Source of the DNA: Priapulus caudatus
Lineage: Eukaryota; Priapulida; Priapulimorpha; Priapulimorphida; Priapulidae
Direction of reading: 5' to 3'
NCBI RefSeq assembly: GCF_000485595.1
Contig: NW_014577283.1
Coordinates: forward strand, 158,250-222,249
Length of the DNA: 64,000 nucleotides
A model generated the notes under the pieces. That model saw nothing but the letters and a program-made list of their open reading frames with translations, was not told the DNA's origin and ran no database searches. Each line of letters opens with the position of its first letter. The first letter of the stretch is position 1. Shown one piece after another: positions 21,787-33,019 of the stretch. The translations under genes and the position numbers were made by a program.

Positions 21787-22052
21787 GTGTACCACCACAG
21801 GCACTTGGAACGTCTCAATAAAATGCAAAAATGTAAACACGAAATGTATTTACTACCAAAGTCTTAATGTTTCTCTACTCTATTTCGCCTATAATCACCT
21901 GTAAATGCCAGTCAAATGCTCATCTGCAACATACAAGTACACCGCACGACCGCGCTGTGTAGAGAAACAATAAGACTTTGGTAGTAAATACATTTCGTGT
22001 TTATATTTTTGTATTTTATTGAGACGTTCCAAGTGCCTGTGCGTACCACTGT
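21787..22052. mobile_element. Foldback MITE family A, copy 1
   Basis: The left half CACAGGCACTTGGAACGTCT, then AAACACGAAATGTATTTACT, is mirrored at the right by AGTAAATACATTTCGTGTTT and AGACGTTCCAAGTGCCTGTG. About 90 bp of inverted repeat lie on each side of a short loop containing AAATGCTCATCTGCAACATAC. Related copies are at 28430-29060 and 35500-35835. No coding capacity. Confidence 0.85.
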
Positions 22053-22440
22053 CTTGTAGCACAGGCTTGTATCACTACTTGCATCACCGGTTGTCTTCAC
22101 TTCCCACAGCATGCATGCATCATCTGCGTTCTCCTTCGGCTGACGATCATGTTACGCTGACAAGCGAGATCAACTCCCAGCTCCCCTGGACCTAGCCACT
22201 GAACCACCTGTAACACGACGCATTCAACAGCAGCGTACGTACGACACGAGGTTAGGCCACAATTGAAAGAATCTTTGTTTGCCGTCACCCGACCCATGCT
22301 GAAAAGTTGGCTAGGTAAAGTGTAGGTAGAATTTTTTTGAGGGGGGTCGTTTTACAAATTCAGCATGGTGTCTACATGCTCGGGTGTGCTTGTGTGGAGA
22401 TAGCTTTTATGTTGAATGTTTGTTTTGCTTGGTACATATA
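22053..22440. other. No feature seen
   Basis: About 390 bp of unassigned sequence; two short minus-strand open frames show no recognisable motif. Confidence 0.4.
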
Positions 22441-22441
22441 A

Positions 22442-22629
22442 TCAAGAGCTAATAAACACCTATATACCACACATATTTATTAGCTCTTGGTATAATCAGG
22501 AGTAGATACTAGAATATTATTAATTAGAAGATAGAAGAAGATTATTCTTATTATTATTCTTATTTGTTAATAGAAGAAGATTATTAGATAATAGAAGATT
22601 TATTAATCTTCTATTATCTACTCCTGATA
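22442..22629. mobile_element. Double-hairpin MITE, CAAGAG/CTCCTG ends, 7-bp target duplication
   Basis: It starts CAAGAGCTAATAAACACC and ends ATTATCTACTCCTG, flanked on both sides by ATATAAT. Inside are two hairpins in tandem: CAAGAGCTAATAAA with TTTATTAGCTCTTG, and CAGGAGTAGATA with TATCTACTCCTG. The outer ends match 15012-15137 exactly in type. Confidence 0.75.
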
Positions 22630-22641
22630 TAATGTATTGCC

Positions 22642-22714
22642 TTATCCCATCGCACCGCATGCCATGCCATGCCATGCCATCCCATCCCATGCCATCGCAT
22701 GCCATCCCATCCCA
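22642..22714. repeat. (CCATG/CCATC)n pentanucleotide repeat
   Basis: A pentamer array of GCCAT and CCCAT units, about 70 bp, followed by AT-rich sequence to 22900. Confidence 0.9.
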
Positions 22715-22928
22715 AACAGTAAAAAATAATAAGAAATCAAAAGATAAAAGACATTAAAAACAAAAATAATTACTAAATTAAATAAATAATAAATTAAATA
22801 AATTAATAAATTAAAAATAAATTAAAAATAATACATACTAAAGAAGTAGGTAAAGGGAAAAAAGGAAACAAGAGGAAAATAAGTTCTGGTTTGTATCAGA
22901 ACCCTTCAGCAATTCTGAAAATATCTTT

Positions 22929-23081
22929 AGTTTTCCTCTAGGCTGCGGAGTTCTCTAGTTATGCGAGTACGGACTAATTCGGCTGAACTACTTTATATAT
23001 ATAGATTTTCCTCTAGGCTGCGGAGTTCTCTAGTTATGCGAGTACGGACTAATTCGGCTGAACTACTTTATATATATAGAC
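22929..23081. repeat. Exact tandem duplication of ~75 bp
   Basis: TTTTCCTCTAGGCTGCGGAG through CTACTTTATATATATAGA occurs twice in immediate succession with practically no difference, implying a recent duplication or an assembly stutter. Confidence 0.92.
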
Positions 23082-23089
23082 AGTGATAC

Positions 23090-24400
23090 AATTTGTAAAA
23101 AAAAGAATGGGAAAGATCCATAATTTTTTTTTAGTCGGTCCCTTTTTGGCGGGGCGGTAGGGTGAGGGCAAACAAACAATATTTTTTATCATGGCCTTAC
23201 GGAGGTTTGACCTTACACTTTCACTGACCCCGTAGGCCAATATATGCCTACCCTATATTGCATTTATTTATTTAAACGCGAGATAAGTGCCGGTAGACGT
23301 ACGCATACCTGCCGCGTACGCGATCACAAGCATATTAATCAGCGACCGGTTCCGTATAGAACACGTCTGTATAACACGAGTCGATCACGTGTTATTTATA
23401 TACTTTGCCCATAGTACGCATGCACGTATAGTTCCATAAATCACGCTTACTATAGATTTATGGGAATTTTATAGCGCTGTTACAACTATATATATAATAC
23501 TCTGCGCACGCTGCGCGCTATATATTTAATCTAATATACGCGTGTGCGCGCGCGCGTGCGTGCGTGAGATCACGCGCGCGCGCGTGTGTGTGTGTGTGTG
23601 TGTGTATGGCCTTCGCCGTCTGAATGAACCGCATACACTTTTTATCACTATATGGCCATGAAAGGATGTATTGAGTTTACTCATCCGTTTCCTCTAAAAC
23701 GCTCTATCCGAAATATCAACGCTGTATAGGCCCTTTCCATCAAGATATATTGGAACGAACAAATCTCGCTGTCGAGGGCAATACTGCTTTAATCTTCCAC
23801 TTGGAAAATGAGAGCTTTGTGTGCAAATGCGTCACACCTTTTATTTGCTTGCTAAACATGTTGACTTAGACATTCGACTACGACCACTCTTACAATACTC
23901 AGTTAAACTAACTGAATGGAAAGATTCGTTGCGGTTTAGTATGTGTAACATCTACGGCTGGCCAAAAGACTAGACGTCACGCAACAATGATAAACACTCT
24001 CGAAACCAGTCGGAACATATTTGCGTAGGAAGGGTAGGGTGGTGCAAATCAGAAACTATTTCAATGTGGCCTGAATACAAATTTAATGAGTTGTGTTTAT
24101 TAAGTACAGTACTACTACAAGCTTCTGGGTGAGTGGTATTATAAAACGCTGTTTAATTGTATATGTCTACGATGGAAACATATACTAGCTTTGTAGAAAG
24201 GTTTTTTTAGTTGAAAGGTAAATTATTGTTTATACCAGAGCCTACAGTAAATATATACACTCCCTTTACCGTAAACATTACATAAAACTGGAATTAACAA
24301 TAAAACAGGAATAACAGAAAAAACAATAGGTGTATAGAGATACCAAGCATGAGTTTATTTAGCTATACATTTAACTACAATCAGACACCAAGGGGGATAA
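23090..24400. other. No gene seen; short CG/GT repeat at 23545-23605
   Basis: Unassigned sequence except for a GCGCGCGTGCGTGC, GCGCGCG and (GT)n run near 23545-23605. Confidence 0.45.
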
Positions 24401-24405
24401 ACATA

Positions 24406-24425
24406 CACGCACACATGCACACACA

Positions 24426-24468
<43 letters not shown>

Positions 24469-24486
24469 GCCCACACACACAGACAG
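24406..24486. repeat. (ACGC)n microsatellite
   Basis: Pure GCAC repeat of about 50 bp inside a CA-rich run. Confidence 0.92.
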
Positions 24487-24599
24487 CCAGAACAAAATAG
24501 CATGCAATCATCTACTACTTATATATATATAATGCATACACATGCTGTTATATACACATATATGCATCGTGCAAGGGTGAAAGTGCTTATGTAACCGTT

Positions 24600-24675
24600 A
24601 CTGCTGCTGCTGTTGCTGCTGTTGCTGCTGATGCTGCTGATGCTGCTGCTGCTGCTGCGACAGCTGCTGCGACCT
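24600..24675. repeat. (CTG)n microsatellite
   Basis: CTG repeats with CTGTTG and CTGATG interruptions, about 70 bp. The surrounding frame has no splice or gene context. Confidence 0.9.
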
Positions 24676-24699
24676 AGCTGCAGAATTATAGCTTTGACT

Positions 24700-26305
24700 A
24701 AAGAACATATATATGAAGTGCAGCATGATAAAAACAACTGACATTTAATAAAACCCATTTACCATTGAGTTTGCTTAGACTTTTCAAGTGTAACTAAATA
24801 AATATTACGAAAATGTTTGTTTATGTACCCTATACCCTATTAACTATGACTTTTTGTGGTTTTCATGTTACTATTATTACTTGCGCGAGGACATGATTTT
24901 CGAAATTTCACAAAATAATGAGGCAAACAAAAAGCTCAAAATCTCAAAACAAGACTGCAGTGAATGTACGCAATCATGTTTTGGAGCATGGTACATGATT
25001 GATGTGTTGAAGTTTAGCTGGAATAAGGAATGATGTGTTCTCACTTCTCTACCAATGCTGCAACATAATATTGTTCTCGTATCTAAAAGAATTGCATAGT
25101 TCATTAGTTGTCTTGCCATTTTTATGTAAATGCTTTCCGAGCCAAGCCAACCTCATAGTCATAACACCCTTGGTCTGTGGTTACTCATTCTATGATTATA
25201 CGGTATTGTTATTCTTGTCGATGCACTTTAGCATCTTAAATGTGTAGAAAATGTCTGAAAACATAACATCATCGTGTTTTTATCAAGTCATGCGCCTGCA
25301 TATAGTACGAATATAGGCTCTAGAAGGTACATACATTATTATGATAACTTCTTCTGTGTCTAATTCTAGCATCTAAGGAGACGAATGCACACAGCAGCAA
25401 CACCCCCATTTTCGTGAGACGGCAAAAACATTTGTTTTATTCGTCTCTCTATTGTTTTTGTTTCGGTTCAGTGCACACAACAGACAGCTGTTGAAATACG
25501 ACAGAAACATTTGCCTTTTTTATCTTCATTCAACGCACACAGCAGACATTGGTCTTCTTGGATATTTAGACAATCACGTGATCATTAGGGGCACGCTGAT
25601 TGATCAATGTGGCGCCACATGTTTTCAGTCTTGATCTGCGCGTAATCCACACAGCCGACTCTGACCTTGAGACGAAGCATTTGTCTTGAATACTAGACAG
25701 AGGGCACTCACGGAGAGTGCATACCTCCGCGAGCATGTAACATGTATGTGCTCGCTGGTGGCGGCTGCTGACTGACTCGCCTGCTGCTGCCTCGCCGCTC
25801 ACTGGTGGCTGCTGCTGACTCGCCACTCGCTGACTCGACGCGCTATCGATCGCGCCGCCCGCTCGCTGACTCTAGTTTCAGTTTTAGTTGCAGTTTCTAG
25901 TAGTTCTAGCTTGTAGTAGTAGATCGCTGAAATATTGATTTGTTGCGCGCAAGCGAGCGAGCTGCTGCTGACTCGACGCCCTAAGACGAGCTGGTGCTGA
26001 ATCGATCGCTGCTGGCTCGCTGCTGGCTACACACACACACGAACACACACACGAGAGGCATCACATTACCTCCCTGCAACTCCGTTGCGCTGAGGTAATT
26101 AAAGGGACAGTAGCTTCTAGGATTTTACTGCATACAACTGTACTTACTGTATAACAAATCGTCTATACCCACACTATTGTTACCAGATACCCAATTTAAT
26201 TGTTATAATTATTTATACATCAACGCTACGAAATTTGAACAACGCCATGACACCCGCGACCGTTCTGCCACCCCGAAAAAGTTGCGTATTTGACAATTTA
26301 TTTTG
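24700..26305. other. No gene seen; CTGCTGACTCG-rich stretch at 25760-26060
   Basis: The stretch 25760-26060 is a degenerate CTGCTG, GACTCG and CTCGCTG repeat ending in (AC)n. The rest is unassigned AT-rich sequence. Confidence 0.45.
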
Positions 26306-26310
26306 CAGGT

Positions 26311-26493
26311 TACAGACCGAGGGCTAATCACAAAAGTGCAATTATATTTATACCTAAATGCTATTTAACCAAACGATATTCATTTTAGGGCAAAAAATTT
26401 ATCCATATTATAACTGAAACTATATGTCGTTTAGAAGATATTACAATCCTTTTGCTTTTAAATGAATAAATAAGAAACACCCTCGGTCTGTAG
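26311..26493. mobile_element. Possible short inverted-repeat element (CTACAGACCGAGGG)
   Basis: TTACAGACCGAGGG at the left is matched by CCCTCGGTCTGTAG at the right, about 180 bp apart, with AT-rich sequence between. The inverted ends are short and no target duplication is clear. Confidence 0.4.
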
Positions 26494-26499
26494 CCCTTG

Positions 26500-28425
26500 G
26501 CTGGAAAGTGGTTTTGCGCAACTTATCAGATCGTGCGCTTTGAGTGGCGCCACCGTCGTTGTAATCAAACTATAGTCGTTAGTTTTAAAACATTTTTTAA
26601 TAATATTTCTAATGGTGAATGAACCATGAAACTTTTTATGTAGCGTAATTATAACCTAAATTAGCTGAAAATAACCCTAGAACCTAGAGTAAACTCTCCC
26701 TTTAAACATGATGGATCTCAGTAATCGTTGCTGGGAGACAAATATTTCTGCCATATCACAAGAAAAGTATGTTGTCTGTGTCTGGCTTTTAAGCACTTAT
26801 ATGCATAAAAAAGTATTTGAGCAATCATCATACTCCAGTCATGCTGACATGCTTAAAGTACAATAGGGAAAATAAATCATTTGTATGGATTTTTTTTGCA
26901 TATTCTCACTTTTGATTAAGCATCCATAACCTACCTGAAGGGAATTTATGACGACGGTTTAAATCCGGAAATTATGAACCTTCAACTTCTTCTATCAAGT
27001 GACAAGTGAGAATGCAAATATGTACACTGTAATGTTGATTAAGTTCTCCGAAAGTGATATCTATGATATGATTATCTGGGGTGATTTTTATTTTTGTAGA
27101 TTATAATATATGGGTTATATGGTAAAAGTAAAAAAATATTTCCCAAATCAGGACAAGCCGAGTTTTCAAACTTATTACCAAGACTGATCAGTGACAGTAA
27201 CAAATATGGTTAACAGATCAATAGAGATACTCATAGAGATAGGCAACCTCAGTTAATTCGGTACAATTCGCATGTTAAACATTTAGATTATTTTAATATA
27301 CTACTTACAAAGACTCACCGGTAATTGTACTTGTGAGCATTCATTGCCATTCTCTATCATTAATGTTTTTGCAATTAAATGTTAAACGTTAAATCATTTT
27401 GGCTCAACTTCAACTGAAAATACTAGAATTGCACATTGGGCCATTTACGGTCATAATTTTGGGTAAAATTCGTCTGTTGTCATTAGACTGTTACGCTACA
27501 TATCGACTGGTACCATCTCTATATATAATATAGATAATTTATACTTATAAATTGTGCCCTATAATTTTTTATAATCGTGGGCTATTCTAGGGCCCAATAG
27601 GCTTCTATAGACAAATGTGGCAAATTTTTGTACGACAGCTTTTTACATTTTTTGACCAAGTAACATTAAAATTTTAGGAAATATCTATCTTTATCACCTT
27701 TTATCTTGTAAAAATATCATGACACCAATTGTTCAAAACTTAGTCAGAACAGAAATGGTAAAACTTGTAATGTTTGTTGTCTCTTGTGATGGTCCTGTGT
27801 TTCCACCAACATACAAACAAAATAATCGCTAGTCAACGCGTTGAAAGCAAGAATGCAATCTTTGTTTTGACGAAATTTGGAACGTTTGGTGTTGCTATAT
27901 TTTTACAAGATAAAGGTGATAAAATGCATTTAAGAAGCTGATAATGCGTGGCAAATGTTTTGTGATGTAGGTAAGATGTTAATAAAACATTTGTCAATGG
28001 AAGCTTATCAGGCTTGTCAAATTTATGCTTCTCTGCAATGTACAATCTCACGGCCCGTGTACTACTGTGTGAAAATTCAGTCGCTGCAAAATACACACAG
28101 TGGGTCATACTTATGTGAGTTTATACAGTGACGTGCGTGCACTGAGAGTGTGTCTTGCAGAAGAGCATTCGATTTGTTTCAAATTTTGAACAACATTCAC
28201 ATGAAATAATAGGCAATAAAGAGTACCTAAGACTTTGAGAGTAAATACAATTTGTGTTGGCTAATAGCCTAATGCGATAAAAGTGATGCTGGCCTAATGC
28301 CAGCCCCACCAGGCTCTATGACTGTTCGCACCACTTCATGCCATGTACTGCCGTAGTGAGAAGCGAGAAGGAACCTTGTGGCTATAGTATAGTGCACAAG
28401 CATTTAGAATGTGTCTATAATAAAA
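26500..28425. other. AT-rich sequence, no gene; half of an inverted dispersed repeat at 27540-27650
   Basis: Positions 27550-27650 (AAATTGTGCCCTATAA, then GGGCCCAATAGGCTTCTATAGAC) recur inverted at about 32200-32320. This suggests a dispersed element with a copy at each site. A 91-codon minus-strand open frame at 27833-28108 shows no recognisable domain. Confidence 0.5.
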
Positions 28426-28429
28426 TCAT

Positions 28430-29060
28430 GTAAAATAATCACGAAATGTATTTACTAAAGAAGTCTCAATGTTTCTCTACTCTCTTTCACCTATATTATT
28501 AGTAAAAATTTCCTGAAAATGCCATTCGAATGCTCCCCTGCATCATACAATTTCACCGCACGCACGCCGCTGTGCACAAACAACAGAAACGATATTTCTG
28601 TTGTTTGTGCAAACCAGCGTGTGTGCGGTGAAATTGTGTGTTGCAGAGGAGCATTTGAATGGCATTTACGTGGAATTATTAGCTGATAGAGAATAAATAA
28701 ACATTGAGACTTCGATAGTTAATACATTTCGTGTTTATTTACCATCATTTTATTATTGAAACGTTCCAAGTGCCGCTCATAGGGTCTATGTCCCCCAGGG
28801 TACTGCCGGAACGTAACCTGGATACGGTCCGGTACACCGGAACGTACCCTAGTAAATATCTGATAGGGTTAACTTAGGGTTAGGGTTAGGGAGTAGGGGT
28901 AGGCGACTCACTAGACTCGTTAGTGGAGTAAGCGAGGTACGGTCCGGCATATTAGATAGTACCAGGGTACGTTCCGGTATACCGGACCGTACCCAGGGTA
29001 ATTTCCGGTAGTAACCTGGGGGACATAGACCCTCTCAGCCCAAGTGCCTGTGGTCTAGTG
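28430..29060. mobile_element. Foldback MITE family A, copy 2, carrying a nested insertion
   Basis: Left AATCACGAAATGTATTTACT and right TAATACATTTCGTGTTTATT, plus the central pair CAACAGAAACGATATTTCTGTTG, form one long hairpin with ACAATTTCACCGCAC at mid-arm. The outer right end GTTCCAAGTGCC is interrupted by the 28775-29039 element, after which CCAAGTGCCTGTG resumes, exactly as in the uninterrupted copy at about 22030. Confidence 0.85.
28775..29039. mobile_element. 265-bp MITE with 9-bp target duplication, nested in family A
   Basis: It begins GCTCATAGGGTCTATGTCC and ends GGACATAGACCCTCTCAGC, flanked by CCAAGTGCC on both sides (28766-28774 and 29040-29048). Inside are several copies of GGTACGGTCCGGTAT and GTTCCGGTATACCGGAC and a short TTAGGG-type run (28865-28892). 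It is the longer relative of 15458-15521, which has the same left end and also a 9-bp duplication. Confidence 0.85.
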
Positions 29061-30185
29061 CCATACTGGTAAGATAACACATGCACTGCACATGCACTGG
29101 TAAGATGCAACACATGCACAATCAAAATGTTTGACCACGAGGACAATTACCCTTATATCTTCTTTGTGTTACTGCTATCCGATTATAATATTGGCTGCTA
29201 CGTCATCACATCATACAATACACTGTGATTGTACATAAAAATCACATTATACAGAACTGTGATAGAATAGAAATGACACACATAAAAGTGCTAGCTCGAT
29301 TACCACATGCACATCAGTGTGGCAGCAGTAGGCCTACCCGGTACTAGCATGACTCATAGTCATGCTCTTCTCTGTGCGCTTCGATCGATTAGACTTCTCC
29401 ACGTGCGAAGCTAACTCATCATCTGTCATTCCCATACCGATGCCATATCTGTGCACTATGATGCACTATGGTGCACTCCATTTGCTGGTAATTCTGACCT
29501 ACAGGCTACAGCGGAGGGTAAATATGACACATGCGGAATATATTTCGCTTCGCTGCTACTGTTCATACTAGCGCGCCATCTATTGGCTAAATAAGTGGTA
29601 ATTTCTGAACTGCTAAACTTACACACGGACACAACAAAGAAAAGTGTACAAACATTTCCCTTCCCTTAGTTTCCAGGTTCCTACATCTGTAACCACTACT
29701 CTCCCCTCTCTCTATTTCTCTCTCACATATAATTAATAATAATAATATATAACTAAGTATATACCAGAATTCTTGTTTCTCTTACGTCCGAGCCTCTGCT
29801 CGTTTTCGCGGCACATATTATTTTTTTTTTTTACAGAATCCAATGATAAAATTGCATTAATTTTCGCTCGCTCATCATCTCTAATGCGGAAAATCTTATA
29901 AATCACTAACTATCATCAACTGCAAAACGAAATTCCCGAGGCGGGACCCGTCTCTAGATCATAGCTGTATTTAGGCAAAAAACGGCACAACGACACGGCC
30001 AGCCATGAGACCTATGTCGTATAACACAGACTGCTAGCAGGAACGCTGGCGCTTATTAAAGTGGAAGTTGTATAATAGTAAGTAATATATAAATAATACT
30101 AGCACAAGATACCGCCCGTTGCCACGGAAATCAAACTACTGAGGTGTGAACCACTGGTTAACAAGAAAAATAAAAATAAAAATCG
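29061..30185. other. No gene seen
   Basis: Unassigned sequence; a CT-rich run at 29700-29730 and a T run at 29820-29832. Confidence 0.4.
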
Positions 30186-30194
30186 ATCATACTA

Positions 30195-30241
30195 TATGTC
30201 TTCTATCTATCTACTATCTACTATCATTATCATCATATTCA

Positions 30242-30301
<60 letters not shown>

Positions 30302-30495
30302 CTACATCTATCTATCTATCTATTTTCTTACTAATCTAATCTATCTAATCTATAGCTACTATGTATCTATCTATTATCTATCTACTATCTATCTATTATC
30401 CACTAGTCTATGCTATCTATTATCTATCTATCTACTATTACATATCTATCTACTAATCTATCTATCTATCTATTTATCTATCTATCTATAGTGCT
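30195..30495. repeat. (ATCT)n tetranucleotide tract
   Basis: About 300 bp of ATCT repeats, pure from 30242 to 30300 and interrupted afterwards. Confidence 0.95.
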
Positions 30496-30575
30496 CCATA
30501 TTGATTTGCATTGAGAACAGATAAACAAACAGACATACATTCACAAAATTAATATGTATTAGATGTATATATATA

Positions 30576-31190
30576 TCAAGAGCGTATTAAGGCTCAGTCA
30601 CACATTCAGGATTTTTACTGCCGCCCTTGATAGGACCATTTCCGATTAAAATTTGTCAAAAGTCTGATCAAGATCCTGTGATTCGTGGCGGGAAATTCAA
30701 ACTTTATTAAAAATTTGTAAAAACATTTATTTAATTACGACAAGTTGACAACAATCAGATCTTGTTCTAGGAAGCGTCCCGATTCAGCCGTTTCCAGCCG
30801 AATTCGTCTCGATTGTCCAGTTCTCAATCCGATTCTGATGATCTGATCCGATTTGTATCATTCGCATGGTAAAAAACGACCAAATCTGTCCCGACAGCGT
30901 CCCGATTCTCCCGAATGCGATCCGACAGAGATCAGACAGTGACCCGACAGTGAACCGACGCTGACGGAAGACATCCTTTAGATCTGGACGCAATCTGGAC
31001 TCAATCGGCAAGAAACGGCAATGAAAATTTTCTCCAGATTATGCCCGTTCATCACGACAGCGTCCCGATCCACAGGACACTGTCCAGACAACACAGGACA
31101 TTGTTACGATTTTGATCCGATACAGCAGAATCTGTCACGACATAGTCACGATTGCAATCCGACTAGACAAAATCGGCTGAGTTTCCCGAA
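30576..31190. other. Unassigned sequence after a CAAGAGCGTATTAA half-end
   Basis: ATATCAAGAGCGTATTAAGGC at 30575 looks like one end of the hairpin MITE family, but no matching right end was found. The rest (30600-31190) is unassigned, with repeated CCGACAG words around 30890-30960. Confidence 0.4.
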
Positions 31191-31194
31191 TGTT

Positions 31195-31790
31195 AAGCCC
31201 GCCGCACACGCTATTGGCCACGCGTGGCTGATGGCGCAGCACAAAACACAGCGTTGGTGCATGCAAACGCATCGATTTCTTGCGTGTGGAAAATATCACA
31301 CGTGTTTGATATTTTTTTCCACGTGTGGCAGATTGCACAGCGTCTGCGGAATGGCTGTGTAAAGTTCCACACCGGCTCTATGTAACCGACCAATAGCAGC
31401 AGGTCAAGCGAGTCACGTGATCTTAACTTGCGGTTGCAGCGCGGTTGCACTGCGGTACACGCACGTACACGCACGTACACGCGGGTACACGCACGTACAC
31501 GCGGGTACACGCACGTACACGCAGATACACGCACGTACACGTGGGTACACGCACGTACACGCGGGTACACGCACGTACACGTACGTACACGCACGTACAC
31601 GCGGGTAGTACACGCACGTACACGCACGTACACGCGGGTACACGCACGTACACACAGATACACGCACGTACACGCGGGTACACGCACGTGCACGCACGTA
31701 CACGCGGGTACACGGAGATACACGCACGTACACGCGGGTACACGCACGTACACGCAGATACACGCACGTACACGCGAGTACACGCACCTA
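31195..31790. mobile_element. Half of the GCCCGCCGCACACG foldback element plus its TACACGCACG array
   Basis: The unique part, 31195-31450, carries GCCCGCCGCACACGCT, ATCACACGTGTTTGATATT, AGTTCCACACCGGCTCTATG and GAGTCACGTGATCTTAACTT. It is followed by about 340 bp of TACACGCACG and TACACGCGGG repeats. The same block, complete with both halves, spans 52025-54490. Here only the left half is present. Open frames in all phases (HARTRGYT, VRVRACT) are repeat artefacts. Confidence 0.8.
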
Positions 31791-31799
31791 ACGGGACGC

Positions 31800-32151
31800 A
31801 CCTAATTGTCGGGAGTGCTTGGCCGACCTCTCCGGACCATTCCCAACCCGTAGGACTCTGTTACGAACGTTAGGACATTCCAGATCATTGAGGATAGTAA
31901 TCCGACTTTTTCACTTTTCGTGTCGTAGCGCTGTCTGATCTCAAACGGGAGCCATAATCGGCACTGTGTGAACGCCGCATGAAGAAGGAGAGTAAAACGG
32001 TGAAATGCTGAAACCATGTTGCAGTATTAGTCGAATTAAAAAACTTTGCCCGTTTTGTTTTGACGATTCTTTGCGGTATTATTGATCAGCTCTCTTACCT
32101 TGCTAATATAAAACAAACCGCTTGTCCCTACGATGCCCTACGCTGAGATAA
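31800..32151. other. Unassigned sequence before a 10-base gap
   Basis: Nothing recognised. Confidence 0.4.
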
Positions 32152-32161
32152 NNNNNNNNNN
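32152..32161. other. Assembly gap (10 N)
   Basis: Ten N bases; a joined or unresolved position. Confidence 1.
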
Positions 32162-32740
32162 TTTATGTATTTCTTTGATTTTCTATGTAACACGGCCGTA
32201 AATAGTCAAAAGGTTGTCGTGCATTTTGCATGTCGGAATTCACAGGTTTTGTCTATGGAAGCCTATTGGGCCCTAAAATAACACCAGAATATAAAAAATT
32301 TTAGGGCACAATTTATTGGTCTACAATAGTAGTAGACCTTGCCCTCCTTTAGGAATTACAAAAGAATCAAAGTGCGACTCATTTGATTGAGGGATTCAAG
32401 GTCATGGATCAACCTTAGTCCCATCTAGAATGATCCCCAACATTTTGTGTTTTGAGTGACATTTACCTATATTTTTAGGGGTTATCCCAGAATTTTTGCT
32501 AAATCTGAGGGGGTCGGGTGGCAAATTGCAAACTAATTTGTTGTTTTTACATGGATTGTCCCACCATAAACTTTCACATTGCTGGCCTGTGTTGCCAATT
32601 TGAAGAGCCCATGATAGTGATTACTGAAATATCATAAAGAATGTAATATCCTAAATGTTTTATGTTCTGACCAATTTTGCTCTGACCCTTTATTTGTGAT
32701 AGAAATCCACATTCACTCGACAAATATGAACTTGATTTAC
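32162..32740. other. No gene seen; inverted dispersed repeat at ~32200-32320
   Basis: The stretch near 32240-32320 (TCTATGGAAGCCTATTGGGCCC, here as shorter words) is the inverted partner of 27540-27650. The rest is unassigned. Confidence 0.5.
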
Positions 32741-32846
32741 CTTATATTTTTTCCCCCTGGGAGAAAGGCAGCTCGCTTCAGGAAATCCCCAATGCATCGC
32801 TCTATGTCGTCCTCCTTAGCACCTGCATGGGTCTTCAAACATGCCC
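32741..32846 (-). CDS. Candidate internal exon B, unidentified gene
   Basis: A 106-nt open segment with acceptor TCGTTTTCAG and donor AAG|GTAAATC. In the only open phase it reads HAGAKEDDIERCIGDFLKRA and then FLPGGKNIR. It looks like coding sequence: charged helix, no stop, both splice sites. I do not recognise the family with certainty; the ERC..FL..A...GGK pattern recalls uncharacterised, transposon-associated proteins of invertebrates. Its phase does not join directly to candidate exon A at 34033-34119, so an intermediate exon is missing or the two belong to different transcripts. Confidence 0.4.
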
Positions 32847-33019
32847 CTGAAAACGAAGACATAAACCCAATAGAACATTATATAAATGGTGGTTTACCAG
32901 TTTTGTTAACTTGTTTCCTTACGATAGAAAAATGTCAATTTTGAAGGCATAAAATGTGATTTAAAAGACAAACTTGTACTTCAAAATGGATTTAACCCTA
33001 ACTAGGCTGGGACGTTAAT

